The notes under the pieces: generated by a model | Seen by the model: the letters and a program-made list of their open reading frames with translations, nothing else | The model's database searches: none | What the model was told of the DNA's origin: nothing | Shown here: positions 34,851 through 46,200 of the stretch, piece by piece | Position numbering within the stretch: the stretch's first letter is position 1 | How the letters are laid out: the number at the start of each line of letters is the position of its first letter | Source: Rubripirellula reticaptiva | GTDB lineage: Bacteria > Planctomycetota > Planctomycetia > Pirellulales > Pirellulaceae | DNA length: 64,000 bases | NCBI RefSeq assembly: GCF_007860175.1 | Contig: NZ_SJPX01000003.1 | Location: 879,380-943,379 of the forward strand | Reading direction: 5' to 3' | Made by a program: the position numbers and the translations under genes

Positions 34851-35246
34851 CAGAGTACTGCCAGGCTGAAAGAATGAACCTCGCCAGTATTACCAACCGT
34901 CAAACGGGTTCACGTCGTTAGAGGAATTGACAAGGGTACTCGGCTTCCTGACCAAGTGTCACCGCCGTTGTTGAATGGCTAGGTGCCCGAAACGCTAGCC
35001 AGGCCTTGATTGCCGAAAGCATGACTCTTCCGCCAAATACTGCTCCCCAATGCGGACCGTCGATGCCTTTCAGCCGCAATAAATAATAGATGTAGCGTTT
35101 TCGACTGTAGAGATTAGAAAAAAAATCTGTGGCTGAAACCATAGCGAACGTTGCCGGTGATCGGGGTCGCAAACGCAGACTGTTAATCTTTCGTGAGATG
35201 AGTCCAACGGAACGCAAGTTCACGCACTGACAGCAATCGCGAATCT
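34851..35246. other. Intergenic region with a protein-like frame and a hairpin
   Basis: 396 bases between the photolyase start and the kinase stop. A 7-bp perfect stem (tggctag / ctagcca, 34976-35001) with a 12-base loop is present. A minus-strand frame ending at 34918 contains the plausible stretch 'GAVFGGRVMLSAIKAWLAF', but upstream it overlaps the kinase tail. I could not assign a gene; it may be the remnant of a dispersed element. Confidence 0.35.
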
Positions 35247-38200
35247 TCATTCGTTTTGTGAGCTGAACATCGCGAGTGGAACGAATGTGCAGCGATCGCT
35301 TTCGTGTGTGCAGACGAAGGTAAGCGATTGCTCTGGACGATAGGTTGTCCGTTCGAACCCAGACGCCCAAACTGCGGGTTCGTAATTGTTTCCATCCGTG
35401 CTAGTGAACCGATCAATTACCGGATCGCTCTGGACCGAATCGAGCACTTCGCCATCGGGTGAGATTGACACCCAACTATTCGGTTCCGTCGCAAACACCA
35501 TTGCTTGAAGTTCGGCATCTGCGTTCCAAATGGCAGCGGGGTAGATATGGGCTGAACGAATCCAACTGACAAACCCTTGATCGATCGGGTTCTGTGACGC
35601 TCCGTCGTGTCGCAGTCCATAACGCTGTCCAGGATCGATCTCCGTAACGACGCGACCTGTCGTCGGATCCAATTTCAGCCAAGTGTTTGCATTGATCACG
35701 ACAATATTGCCCACTGAATCAATCGTCAGGTTTGAAAATCCAGCGAGTTGCGAAGTCTTAACTTGCCAAATTTTGTTTCCTGTCGAAGACTGAATGGCCC
35801 GAATCTCAACGCCGTCATCGAAACTTGATGCGAGGAAGATTGATGAACCATCGTGGCTAATGCGGACGGCAGGAGCGTTTCCAATGTTTTCAACACGATG
35901 CTGAAACAGGACGCGACTTTTGGCTTCGGAAACTTCATGCACCACGATTTGGCCGGAGCCATCTGATTCACAAAACCACGGTCGGTCTCTGGCGACCGAC
36001 AGGCGGGCGGGCTGGCCTGTTGTCGTGCGAACAAAGAGATTTTCTATTCTGCCGTCGTGATCGACCCGAGTGATACAGCAATATCGCCAATCGGTCTCCT
36101 CACGCGGGTCAGCGTCGCGAAGTTGTTTGCTTAGTTCGTGAAACAAAGGTTTTGGCAAGATTGATATCGAAAACGAAGTCTGCTTTCTGTTCAGTTTTGT
36201 TGTCGGTTCTTTATCGGTCGCTTGATCGATCCACGAAACATCACGCAGCATATAGCGTCGTTGGGAGTTTGAAGTTTGAAGGAGTTTGCCGTTGGGCACG
36301 CAGAATCGTGCCACGTTCGTTTCTCGGAAATGTTCCTCGTTGGGCGGTGCGCGCGGGATCGGTTGGCTGGAGAAAGTGCCCCGTCCATCAATAGCGATCC
36401 CCGAGCCATCGTGGCGAAACATTGCAAACCCACTTCGAAGCGGAGACGGTGTTGCATCGATGAACGCGTCGCAGCGGGGCAGTCGCGAGATGGTTTCCAA
36501 GCGGTGGTTCCACACTTCGGCATGGCCTCGCCATGCAACCGCCAGCCTGTCTTGCGCCGGATGAATGGCTACGCGAGGAAACAAAAGACGATCTCCGGGG
36601 CATCGAGTCGTCTTCGCTGAAAACTTTCCGGACAGTGGGTAGTCTGCTGCTTGTCTTAGTTCCAAGTGATTGACGAACCCTTGCAGGATTGTGAATTTGC
36701 TATCTCTACTAGCTGGCATGACCTGGTAGTGATTGGAAATGGTTTCACCCCGCGGGATACAAGCGACTCTTGTCCCGTCATTTAGCAAATGAAAGCTGAA
36801 TTCCTTTTCCGTGCGCATGACATAGTGTTCGTCGTCTGCTGCATAACGCAAATCGATGATTGACTTGGAATCGGCAATTGGATGGGCTCCGACGAGTCGC
36901 CAAGACCACTTTGGGGACTCGGCAGAATCATCGGTATCATTCTCGGCGAGATCTACATCTGTCGAAGCTTGTTTTTGCGATTCTTGGGGCAAACCGAAAT
37001 TTGCGATCCAGTGCTCAATGCCCGCCGGAGTTTGAAGTAAACAGCTGGGGCGATCGCTGACGGAATCAAAGTTCAACACATCGATTCTAGCGAAAGGATC
37101 TTGGACATCGCGGACTTCGGGATCGTAGCAGTGCAACTGGTTTTGTGTTGCCACCAGGATCAGAACTCGTCCTTGATCTGTAACTGTGCGAATCGAAGTG
37201 ATCCCGTCAAATGATACTGGCTGCACGTCTACGGTGGTCCGATGATTGCTGCCGAATCGAATCAGACCCACAAAGTTGTACGACGCAGCGATCAACGAGC
37301 CATCAACAGGGTTCCAACAAATTGCTCTGGCCCATTGGGATGGGCCGTCACCACGCATGGTGTAGTGCAGAGTGAACTGTTTGCCATCCCAGTTGTAGAC
37401 ACGAATTCGATTTCGGATCGTTAGCACTGCGAGACGTGTACCGTCGTGTGACCACGCCATATCAAGAATTTGATCGTGCGGTGACACCGTCGACACCGCA
37501 GCTAGCTTGATGGTCGGATCGGATACCTGCAGTCGGCTTAGCAGTCGTTCGGATTGCGAGGCGAATTCAGTATTTGTTTCTGCTTCAAATTTTAGAAAGC
37601 CGTGGTACTCGGTTCCAAGCACCGTGTAGCCGTATGGCGAGCGTCGGGTCACGGTCGGAAGAATTTTGTTTGGTTCGTTTTGGTTGTCCGCGAATTCGCT
37701 TCCATCCTTTGTTGAATTGAGGTTGCTCGAAGACAATTCGGTTGACGTGTTGCCCGGCAAGGACAATCGTGGGATTAACGCAACGGAAGCCGACGAAACG
37801 TTGCTCGTGGCTCGAATACGAACGCTTCGGTTCACTAAGAATTGAAACGTTGTCGAAAACAGGACCAAGGCCAAAGCAAAAAGTCCGATGACGAGGAGAC
37901 GGCTAAGTCGATTCCGTTTGGCTGGCCGAATCAAATCCGTCAATCCAACCGTTTGGCCCGATGCCTCAGGCCAATCATTGGGTTCCGAAGCTGACAAGAT
38001 CAATTTGCTCAGATCGGCCCTCAAATCGCCATCCGGCGTAGCGTCCTGATCGAGTATTTCCGAGAGTGCTCGCGAAACATCTTTCATGGTGCGCGGTCGG
38101 GCCGTAGGATCCTTCGCCAACATGGAATCAATCAAAAGCTGCACGGATTGTTGTTGCGCGTCGCTGCCCTGAGTAGCGTCCAGTTCGATCCGAGGTGGTT

Positions 38201-39263
38201 TTTGATGGCGATGGCCGGCGATGAGTTCGACAATGCGTCCCGTGCTTCCAGTCGTGCTGGGCAAGTTGCCGAAGGGGGCACTCGTCGTCAGCAGGTACTG
38301 CAGCGTGCAACCGAGCGAGTAAATGTCGGCAGCAAACTGATCGTGGATTTCCAGCGACACGCCATCCTGTGATGCATTGATTCTCTCGGGGGCGAGAAAG
38401 CCCAGGGTTCCGAAATCATCGATGACATTCGCACCACGATGAGACTCGGTGGATTCCGTTTCCGGATTGACCGTCTGGGCGGTTCCCAAATCCAGAAGTT
38501 TCACGACGCCGCCGCGGTCTAGCATGATGTTGGACGGTTTGATGTCCAAGTGTGCCACGCCTTCTTGATGCGCATAGTCCATTGCGACGGCTACGTCGCG
38601 AGTGATTGTTACGGCTTCGATGATCGAGAGCGATCCGGACTTTTTGATTAGCCGTGAAAGGTCCAGGCCATCGATTAGCTCGGTAATCAGATAGGGACAT
38701 CCTTCAATGAGTCCTGCATCGGTCGCGGTTACGATATTCGGATGCATTAACCGTCCGTGGGCCCGCCACTCACGCAAGACTTGTTGTGCTCGACGGCGAG
38801 AAAGTGTGCGTTCGCCGTTGAGCCACTTGATGGCAACGGAGCGTCCTAGATTGACGTGGCGACCCTCGTAGATTGACCCCATCCCGCCGACAGCGATCAG
38901 TCGCTTGACTGCGTAGGGGCCAATCCGATCGGGGATCGGCGAACTGATTGTTTTTCGATGAGAAGGATCACGTCTCGCCGATAGCAGACGAAAGATTGTG
39001 TGATCGGTTGGTTCAATGGGTCGGTTCTTTAGCTGCTGAAGCGGAGGATGCGGATTCGAATCAAGTTCTTCAACACGATTTTGGCAGGACTCGCATTCGT
39101 CGATGTGATCAATGACGATTTCTAGGTCGTCTGAATCTAGTTTTCCTTCTGCGCAGCGGCGCAGCGTGTCCGTCGTTGGACATGGCTCGCTCGTCGAAGT
39201 AGGTCTCGGCACGTGAGGTTCCGTCACGAGGATTCGGCGGTGGATCGGCTGAATGGCTGGCAA
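35247..39263 (-). CDS. Membrane Ser/Thr protein kinase with anti-sigma-like N-terminus and WD40-like sensor region
   Basis: 1338 residues from a TTG at 39263; a GTG twelve codons in is also possible. Order: an N-terminal region with 'HIDECESC' (His53, Cys57, Cys60), the HxxxCxxC pattern of zinc-binding anti-sigma domains; a kinase domain from about residue 115 with the glycine loop 'IAVGGMGSIYEG', Lys in 'VAIKWLNG', catalytic loop 'HLDIKPSNIML' (non-RD: Leu replaces Arg), metal site 'LLDLGTA' (DLG for DFG) and 'FLAPERI'. One membrane helix lies near residue 450 ('LLVIGLFALALVLFSTTF'). The remaining 850 residues are a beta-propeller-like series ('DMAWSHDGTRLAVLTI', 'AVRISHDGSSIFLASSF', 'SWVSISPDGE'). 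The gene follows an ECF sigma factor by 143 bases; together they may form a signalling pair. Confidence 0.88.
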   Translation of the reverse strand: MPAIQPIHRRILVTEPHVPRPTSTSEPCPTTDTLRRCAEGKLDSDDLEIVIDHIDECESCQNRVEELDSNPHPPLQQLKNRPIEPTDHTIFRLLSARRDPSHRKTISSPIPDRIGPYAVKRLIAVGGMGSIYEGRHVNLGRSVAIKWLNGERTLSRRRAQQVLREWRAHGRLMHPNIVTATDAGLIEGCPYLITELIDGLDLSRLIKKSGSLSIIEAVTITRDVAVAMDYAHQEGVAHLDIKPSNIMLDRGGVVKLLDLGTAQTVNPETESTESHRGANVIDDFGTLGFLAPERINASQDGVSLEIHDQFAADIYSLGCTLQYLLTTSAPFGNLPSTTGSTGRIVELIAGHRHQKPPRIELDATQGSDAQQQSVQLLIDSMLAKDPTARPRTMKDVSRALSEILDQDATPDGDLRADLSKLILSASEPNDWPEASGQTVGLTDLIRPAKRNRLSRLLVIGLFALALVLFSTTFQFLVNRSVRIRATSNVSSASVALIPRLSLPGNTSTELSSSNLNSTKDGSEFADNQNEPNKILPTVTRRSPYGYTVLGTEYHGFLKFEAETNTEFASQSERLLSRLQVSDPTIKLAAVSTVSPHDQILDMAWSHDGTRLAVLTIRNRIRVYNWDGKQFTLHYTMRGDGPSQWARAICWNPVDGSLIAASYNFVGLIRFGSNHRTTVDVQPVSFDGITSIRTVTDQGRVLILVATQNQLHCYDPEVRDVQDPFARIDVLNFDSVSDRPSCLLQTPAGIEHWIANFGLPQESQKQASTDVDLAENDTDDSAESPKWSWRLVGAHPIADSKSIIDLRYAADDEHYVMRTEKEFSFHLLNDGTRVACIPRGETISNHYQVMPASRDSKFTILQGFVNHLELRQAADYPLSGKFSAKTTRCPGDRLLFPRVAIHPAQDRLAVAWRGHAEVWNHRLETISRLPRCDAFIDATPSPLRSGFAMFRHDGSGIAIDGRGTFSSQPIPRAPPNEEHFRETNVARFCVPNGKLLQTSNSQRRYMLRDVSWIDQATDKEPTTKLNRKQTSFSISILPKPLFHELSKQLRDADPREETDWRYCCITRVDHDGRIENLFVRTTTGQPARLSVARDRPWFCESDGSGQIVVHEVSEAKSRVLFQHRVENIGNAPAVRISHDGSSIFLASSFDDGVEIRAIQSSTGNKIWQVKTSQLAGFSNLTIDSVGNIVVINANTWLKLDPTTGRVVTEIDPGQRYGLRHDGASQNPIDQGFVSWIRSAHIYPAAIWNADAELQAMVFATEPNSWVSISPDGEVLDSVQSDPVIDRFTSTDGNNYEPAVWASGFERTTYRPEQSLTFVCTHESDRCTFVPLAMFSSQNE

Positions 39264-39406
39264 TCCATCAACCCAGTCAGACGTTACCGGCTGGTTCTGA
39301 TCGTTGCTTTACCTTGTCTATCGCTGGGACTTGGACATGAAGCGCGCTGACGAGTAAAAACGGCGAAATTGATTAGGACTCACCCATGGTCAATCGTGTT
39401 GGTTGG

Positions 39407-40024
39407 TTACTCAAGATTTTCTCCGAAATGTTCTCTCAGTTTCGCCAGTATTCGCGACTTCGCTTTGTAGATAGCCCATACGGAAATGCCCAAGTCATCA
39501 GCCACATCCTTAGCGGCATCGCCTTCGACAGCGACCCGCCAAAACGCTGTCCAAGTCGTTTCGTTGAATGAAAGTTTTAGTTCACCGAGCAGTCGCAGAT
39601 GCAGATCAGCGACGTCTTCGGTCGTTTCCGGCGATTGATCCGGCAGCGATAGGATTTGCTGAAGAGCGCCCGTGCCGCCACCAGCTTGGGCTTTACCAGC
39701 AGTACGTCGTTGGTGGTCAGCAATCTTGTTGCGGGTGATCGTCCACAACCAGCCTCGGAATGATCCGGTGCCTGGCGTCTGTATCGGTCGAAGCTCGAAA
39801 CGGTCCAGCGACTCGCTGACGCCTAGCAGCACCTCTTGGCTGACGTCAAACGCGTCAGATTCTTGCAATCCGCAGCGACGACACCATCCGACCACCAAGG
39901 GGCCGTAAATCCGCACGAGCCGCTGCCAAGCCACGGCGTTGCCTTCGCGGATCGCAAACAGCAGCGTCGGCGAAGTCGTGTCGTTGTCCGTGGGATGTGG
40001 TGAGAGCATTAAGGTTTGATGCAT
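39407..40024 (-). CDS. ECF-type RNA polymerase sigma factor
   Basis: 205 residues from the ATG at 40024, or from the one five codons later (40009). Region 2 is seen in 'AWQRLVRIYGPLVVGWCRRC' and 'DAFDVSQEVLLGVSESLDRF', including the core-binding 'DVSQEV' and a promoter-melting segment ending 'FRGWLWTITRNKIADHQRR'. Region 4 is 'LSFNETTWTAFWRVAVEGD' and 'DVADDLGISVWAIYKAKSRI', a helix-turn-helix for the -35 element. This layout fits the planctomycete ECF groups encoded beside Ser/Thr kinases. It directs polymerase to a small regulon. It is divergent from the giant-protein gene, with 176 bases between them, and in the same direction as the downstream kinase. Confidence 0.92.
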   Translation of the reverse strand: MHQTLMLSPHPTDNDTTSPTLLFAIREGNAVAWQRLVRIYGPLVVGWCRRCGLQESDAFDVSQEVLLGVSESLDRFELRPIQTPGTGSFRGWLWTITRNKIADHQRRTAGKAQAGGGTGALQQILSLPDQSPETTEDVADLHLRLLGELKLSFNETTWTAFWRVAVEGDAAKDVADDLGISVWAIYKAKSRILAKLREHFGENLE

Positions 40025-40200
40025 CGTCGGCGGCAGTTCAATCCACCGACTAGACTAGCTCAAAATGCCGGCCCCCGAAACGATTTCACACTGAAAAACG
40101 GCTGCATTTTGAATTGTCCTGCCTGAAAAACGGCCTCGATGTCCAACTCGCTGCGATAGATGACCAGCGAACTCCGTTTTCTCCATCGTCGCAGTCGATC
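40025..40200. promoter_or_regulatory. Divergent control region with two identical 12-mers 32 bp apart
   Basis: Between the sigma-factor gene and the giant gene, ctgaaaaacggc occurs at 40091-40102 and again at 40123-40134, an offset of 32 bp or three helical turns, placing both on one face of the DNA. They lie 67-110 bases before the giant gene's ATG. This is the form of a dimer-pair operator or of repeated sigma -35 elements. A short TTG-started extension of the giant gene would cover this region but lacks protein character. Confidence 0.5.
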
Positions 40201-43200
40201 ATGAACCGCTCTAAATCCGCACACTCAGCCGTCAATGAACGAAAACGCGACTCTTTGAAACGCCGGAGGATGCTGGCCGAAACTTTAGAGCAACGGCAGT
40301 TGCTGGCAGGCGACTTCGATACCGAAGTATTCGGTCCGCAACCACTTTACGCTCAAGTTTCCGCGGAAGGGGAAGGCTCGCTTGACGGGGTGGCAGAGAC
40401 GATCGACGGGGCGGCTGCGGTAGGTAGCGATGCGATCAATTCGTTCGCATCGGGGCTTCGCGAGGCCGTCGACCAGATTTCACGCGTGGTTTCGGCGATC
40501 GACTCGGCCCCCGCACTAGCCGCCGAGATTCCGTATCTCGGGTCGCTGGTTCCTGAAAGTGTCGCCGGGACGACATTGATTGACACCGAATCGATTGCGT
40601 CGCTGTATCGACTTGCTGACCGATTCGAAACCGATGTGGCTGTCCCGCTTGCAAACTTTTTGGACAGCAATCCGACCGCGACGGCGTTTCAGTTGATTTC
40701 GCAGTTTGACTTTTTGGATTCGGCGCCGGGTTTGGAGTCTGGCCAGCAGGGCGTGCGATTGAACTTCAATCTGAGCGAGCAATTTGATTCATCGCTGGCG
40801 ACGCTGTTGGAACCAATCACGTCGCGAGCCGATAGTCTGCTCGATGCTGTCGACGGTGATGCGTTGGCGACCGATCTGCCCTTTGATTTATCGCTGGAAG
40901 ATTTTTCGTTCGATGTCATTCGTGACGCAGCGGAAAATGTCTCGGTGGCGATTCCCGATATCGTGCTGCGTTTGGCCAGCGCCGATGCCGTGCCGATCAA
41001 TTTTTCCGCTCAGGTTGGATTCTTGGCCGGCGGGGTGACGGGCGGTTCGTTGTCCGCCGATGTCGGATTGCAGATCAACACCAGCAATTTGTTGGGGGGG
41101 ACGCTGTCGCTTGATTCACTGCGCTCGCTGGATCTTAGCGAAGCCTTAAATTCGCTCCGCGTCGAAGTTGTCGGTCGTGGTCTGGATTTGCGGTTGCCGT
41201 TCGAGTTCGAGCTATCCGGATTCAACACGGGTGGATTCAATCCGGTCTTCGTGCTAACCGATGCGAATCCGTTCGATTCAATTTTGCCGCAGGTCGATTT
41301 GCAAATACCTCGTGGCGCACCGTACGACTCCGGTGCAATCACAGGTTTCGCCAGCATCGACGCGACAGCCATTCTGACAACGCTTGATGAAATCGGTGCT
41401 ACGTTTGGTGTTTGGGAATCCGGAGATGCGCTGAATTATCCGATGCCGTTGGGCGACGATGTTTCGTTGGGCGACGTAGCGGGCTTTGCCGATGCCTACG
41501 GCGGCGCCGTGTTGCAGTTTCTGAAAACCGATGACGGATTGCCGGCGTTCAATTCGATTCAGGAACTGGTCAGTCTGATCCCTTCCGTCGCCGAGAACGC
41601 TGCCGAATTTGTCAACTACGACCCCGCGTCGAAACTGCTGACGATCGACATCGGCGTAGCTTGGCAGCCGGATCCGATCATCCGCCGAGCCAACTTGTCC
41701 GTCATCGCCGGTGCGGCGGACTCACCGATCGCGTCAATCCAGATGACGCCTGGCGACGATGGCACCAACAACGTACTGACGATCAACGGCAACGCGTCGT
41801 TCGATTTTGAACTAGAGATTGATTTGTCGGGCCGTGAGTCAAATCGGCAAGTTGATGTCGACACAATCGGCGTTGATCCCCGGGGGCCTAACGCGGTCAG
41901 CGCGAATGGCCGAAACGATATTGTTATTGATCAAACGACCGTGGCACTATCGACGCCGATGAGAACGATCGCCGATCGATTCGGTTTGACGTATCTGCGC
42001 GATGAGCAGCAAACGTTGCGGGTAAAGCTTGAGAATGGACAAGAATATTCGGTTGATATGGGAGTCATTGACGACCACGTCACACTGGCTGAATGGCTGG
42101 AACGCGGGACAGTGTTGGCCGATGACGGTACGCCGTTGATGACGTTGGAATTCCGGCCGACCGTGGTGGTCGGTTCCGAATTCGATTCGTCCCGCGACCG
42201 ATTTCACGTGATTGATCACACCGCACGCCAAGATCGTGTTCAGATTTATCCAGCGTTCGTTAACGCTACGAATGTTGGGTTTCTTGACGATTCGGCCTAC
42301 AGAGATTCCGAGCAGTGGTTCCTTCGTACCGTTGGCGAAGCTCGCCGATATGCGTTCTACGAAGCGGTTGATCATCTTGAAACTCTGCTCAGCAAAGCTG
42401 GTGGGGCGGGCGAGTATCGGATCGGGGCCACTTACCAATCGATCCCGGACGAAGTTCGCCCCGACGGTAGCGTCAATACGACGTTGGCATTTGCTGGTCC
42501 TAGCCATTCCGAAGCAGGCAATGCCAGTTTCGGCGGCGATCCGTCGCTGGAGTACCCAGTCAGCCTGATCGACCATCTTTCCGGTGGTCCGACACAGCCG
42601 CAGTTAGCTGATGGCAAATCCGCCGTCGTCATCAACGCCACGTTTAATTTGGACGTTCCTTGGGACTACAAGACGTCCGGCCCATCAGATCTTGAAAAGT
42701 TCCCCTTTTTCAAAATTGCTGTTCACGAGTTGCTTCACGGCTTCGGATTCTTATCCAATTTTAAAGAGAACGGTTCGTTACCGGCTAATACGCGACCAGC
42801 GGTCTTTGATTCATTCATTGCGCTTGCCGATCGCGATGACATCACTGAAACCGGCGTGACCTTCACGCCGATCATTGGTCTGCCCAACGACGCAGCCCGA
42901 GCGACCGCGTTCAAGAGCAATCGTTTGTATTTCACCGGGTTGAACACTTCGGCGTCCAATCCGAATGATCCGGGAATGCCCGTCAAGTTGTATGCGCCGG
43001 CTTTGTTCCAGGGCGGATCGTCGGTTTCGCATTTCGATCAAGAAAGTTACGAGCCCGATGAGACAATGGTGCCGTTCTTTTCAGACAACGACTTCTCACC
43101 CGCGCAGATAACCGCGCTGTCGCGGGCGGTGCTTGAGGATCTCGGATACCAAACCGCTCAAACTCCGAAGACGCAAGTCTTATCGACCGATCCGTTTTGG

Positions 43201-46200
43201 GAAACGATTTTCAGTAGTCAGACAGCTGGTTCGGGCGTGCCATCGAGTCAGCCACTCGATTCGGCGGTCGGCTTGGTGGACACCACGACGCCGCTGAGTC
43301 ACTTCTTTCCGCGCGACATGCCGGGAATGGATCTGCCGTCGCAACCGCTACAACTTACGCTTCTGGATGGCAGCGTTGTGGATATCGAATTGGGGCCGAT
43401 CAATTCACTGACGATTCAGGACCTGCAAAATGCGCTGTCTGATCAAGATAATTTTGAATATGTCTTGCAACCGGTCGAGGACCGACTGACGGTGATCGAC
43501 AACACCACGGCGGTTGCCGGTGGTGTTTTGCAAATCCGCCGCGCCGCGGGGACCAGCGGATCGAGATTGATCGAGCGTTTCCTGCCGGTGATTTCAGCTA
43601 ACCCGAGCTCGGACACATTGCCGCTTGGTGACGCGGTCACGCCATTGCCAGAGAACGAAACTTACTTTCGTTTGCATTCGACGACGTTGTCCGACGTGTT
43701 GACGCGCGAAGAAGGTGCGCTGATCTATGGTCGCGAACACACGGCGCAAATGACGTTAGTTGATGGTCTGGAAATCCCGATCACCACCGGCGTGCTGACT
43801 GCTGAATCGACGCTCTTGCAGATCGCGAATTCGCTGCGACAGAGTTTCCCCAACCTACAGCCTCGAGTCGATGTCGGAATTGCGCCGGGCGATGATCGAA
43901 TCTATATTCATGATCGCTACTTGGTCGTACGGGATGACTTGTTTCGAGAGATTGATCCGGCGAACGGGACAATCGATCAGGTGGCGTTCGGATTGTCAGA
44001 TTCAACGCCCGGAGGCAACGGCATTTTCGATCTGTTGTTCGCCTCGCAACATCTCGACGACCGAGGCATCAATCCTGATCAAGACGAGTACATCTTCAGC
44101 GACTCATTGACGACGCGTGTCGGCAGCAAACTGTCGACGAATCCCGAATTGTCAGTTTTCGTCGACGTTGAAACCGAAGTTGATCCGCGGACTCCTCTGG
44201 ACATCTTGATCGATCGGCGTCTCGGCAAAACCATGGGCTTGATCGACCAAACTTTTCGGATTCTTCGAGCCGATGGTAGCGAAGCCGTTTTTACGTTGCC
44301 CGGCGATGCTCGCGGATACACGTTGGAGTCAGCGATTGAGCAATTGGTTGCCAGGGACAATGCAGGAAACGAGTTGGCACGAGTCGTTTTGAACAATAAC
44401 CGCGCAGCAATTCAAACCACACTGGCCGAGCAAAACTGGCAATTCGCCGCCGGTGGCGATCTGGCGACCGTGCTGTTTGGATCCAAGCGCTTCGAAGTCG
44501 ACGGTTTGATATCGGGCACTCCGCTTTCGGACACCGTTTTGCATCGTCATGCTGAAGACACCCGAATTGAACTGTTCCTCGAACAGGGATTTGCGAGGTT
44601 CAACGGTAGCGACGACTATAAATACCAGACTTCTGGGAATGCATTGGTGGGCGACCGAAAAATTGCCGACCTGACGATGCGACTGTTTGATGGCACCCAA
44701 ATTGACGTTGAAGTTCCAACATTCGGCGGGTTGACCCTCGGCCAATTTGTGCAGTTTCTGAACGTCTCGCGCGATGGCACGCCGTTGATCCGTGCGGTTT
44801 TCAAGGACGACGCGATCGAGATCACTGACTTGACTCGCCAAGACGGTGTGTCCAGTTCACTATCGGATGCTTTTGCGATCGAATACGCCGACGGTAGTAC
44901 CGGTTCACTCTGGCTACGCTCGTTTATTCCATTCGACGTGGACCTGGACAGCGATGGAGTACTTCGTGGGCCGCGGTTGTTTCCCGAATTGCCCCAGAAT
45001 CTCGATGCCGCGGTTAACAGCAATACGCTGCTTAGCGACGTGACCGGTCGATTGTTCCTGCCAGACCTTCAAGGCACGCGGCCATCGTTGATCGCAAGAC
45101 TGAGCGACGGCGTTGCCAGGACGCTGGTGTTAGATCTAGTCGACCAGGACACCACGCTGTTCGATATTGTTCGCGGTCTGCGATTGTCCGAAAATGGCGG
45201 TGAAGTGATCGATGCGAATGTGGTGGGTGACCGCTTGGTGATCAGCAATGTGGAGAGCGTTCCCGGAACGTTCTCGTTGGAAGTTGATCCTAGTGGTGAC
45301 TCGCGTTTATTTGTCGCGATGGGGCTTGTGAATGATTCTTTCGGCCCGGTTCCAGCGCCGGTCATCGGCGACATTGAACGTCGTTCTCTACCGCTATCAG
45401 TTTCTCCTTTGTCTGTGCGAACGCTGTTGTCGGAAGTCTTCGGCGATAACCATGCATTACTCGGTGGCGACACAATCACACTGGGTTATGACAACAGTGG
45501 AGCGTTCGAGCCGCTGACGATTGAACCTTTTTCGGTTGGACCTTTCGGGCCAACATCAACCTTCGATGACCTGCTGAAGTCGCTGACCAACGGGTTTGGA
45601 GATAGGGCGGTGCGAAACCGCTTGTCGGCGAGCCTTTCGAGGGGACGGATCGTTGTCGCCCATGCGGGCGGCCCAACCTCTAATCAGTCGACCACGCTTT
45701 CAATTGTCGAAGCGAATTCGCCGATGGGGCAAGCATTTGCCGAATTGTTCCCGAGTCTTTCCGATCTTGATGACGACGGACAGTTTTTGAGCCGTCTGCT
45801 GACCATCCCGCTGCCCGCCGAATCGATCCAGCCCCAAACGCCGCTGCGTCATTTGTACGAAGGTGGCGAGTTTGATCGCCGAATCGGGGCGAATTCCGTT
45901 GTTCCGATTCAAATCCAACTGCGGGACGGGACGACCGAAACAATCGACATCGCGCACGACTCGTCGATGACAGTTGCACAGTACATCGATCAATACGAAG
46001 TCCGACGTAATGGAGCAGTTGTTCTTTCTGCATCGCTTCAACCGGTTGCCAGCGCTTCTGGTCCGTCGACCTATCGGGCGATGCTGGTCGATCAAACCGT
46101 TCCGGTCAGCGGTGGCGAGTTGTCGGTCACGATTGATCGTAGTCAGGGCGAAGTGCTCAACGCAATTCCGCTTGAACTTGGGCTAATCGGCATCGATCAA

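Noticed and set aside
34918-35370. 150-codon minus-strand frame as a gene
   Set aside because: Its first half overlaps the conserved end of the kinase gene in another frame. The second half is kept only as a possible element remnant.
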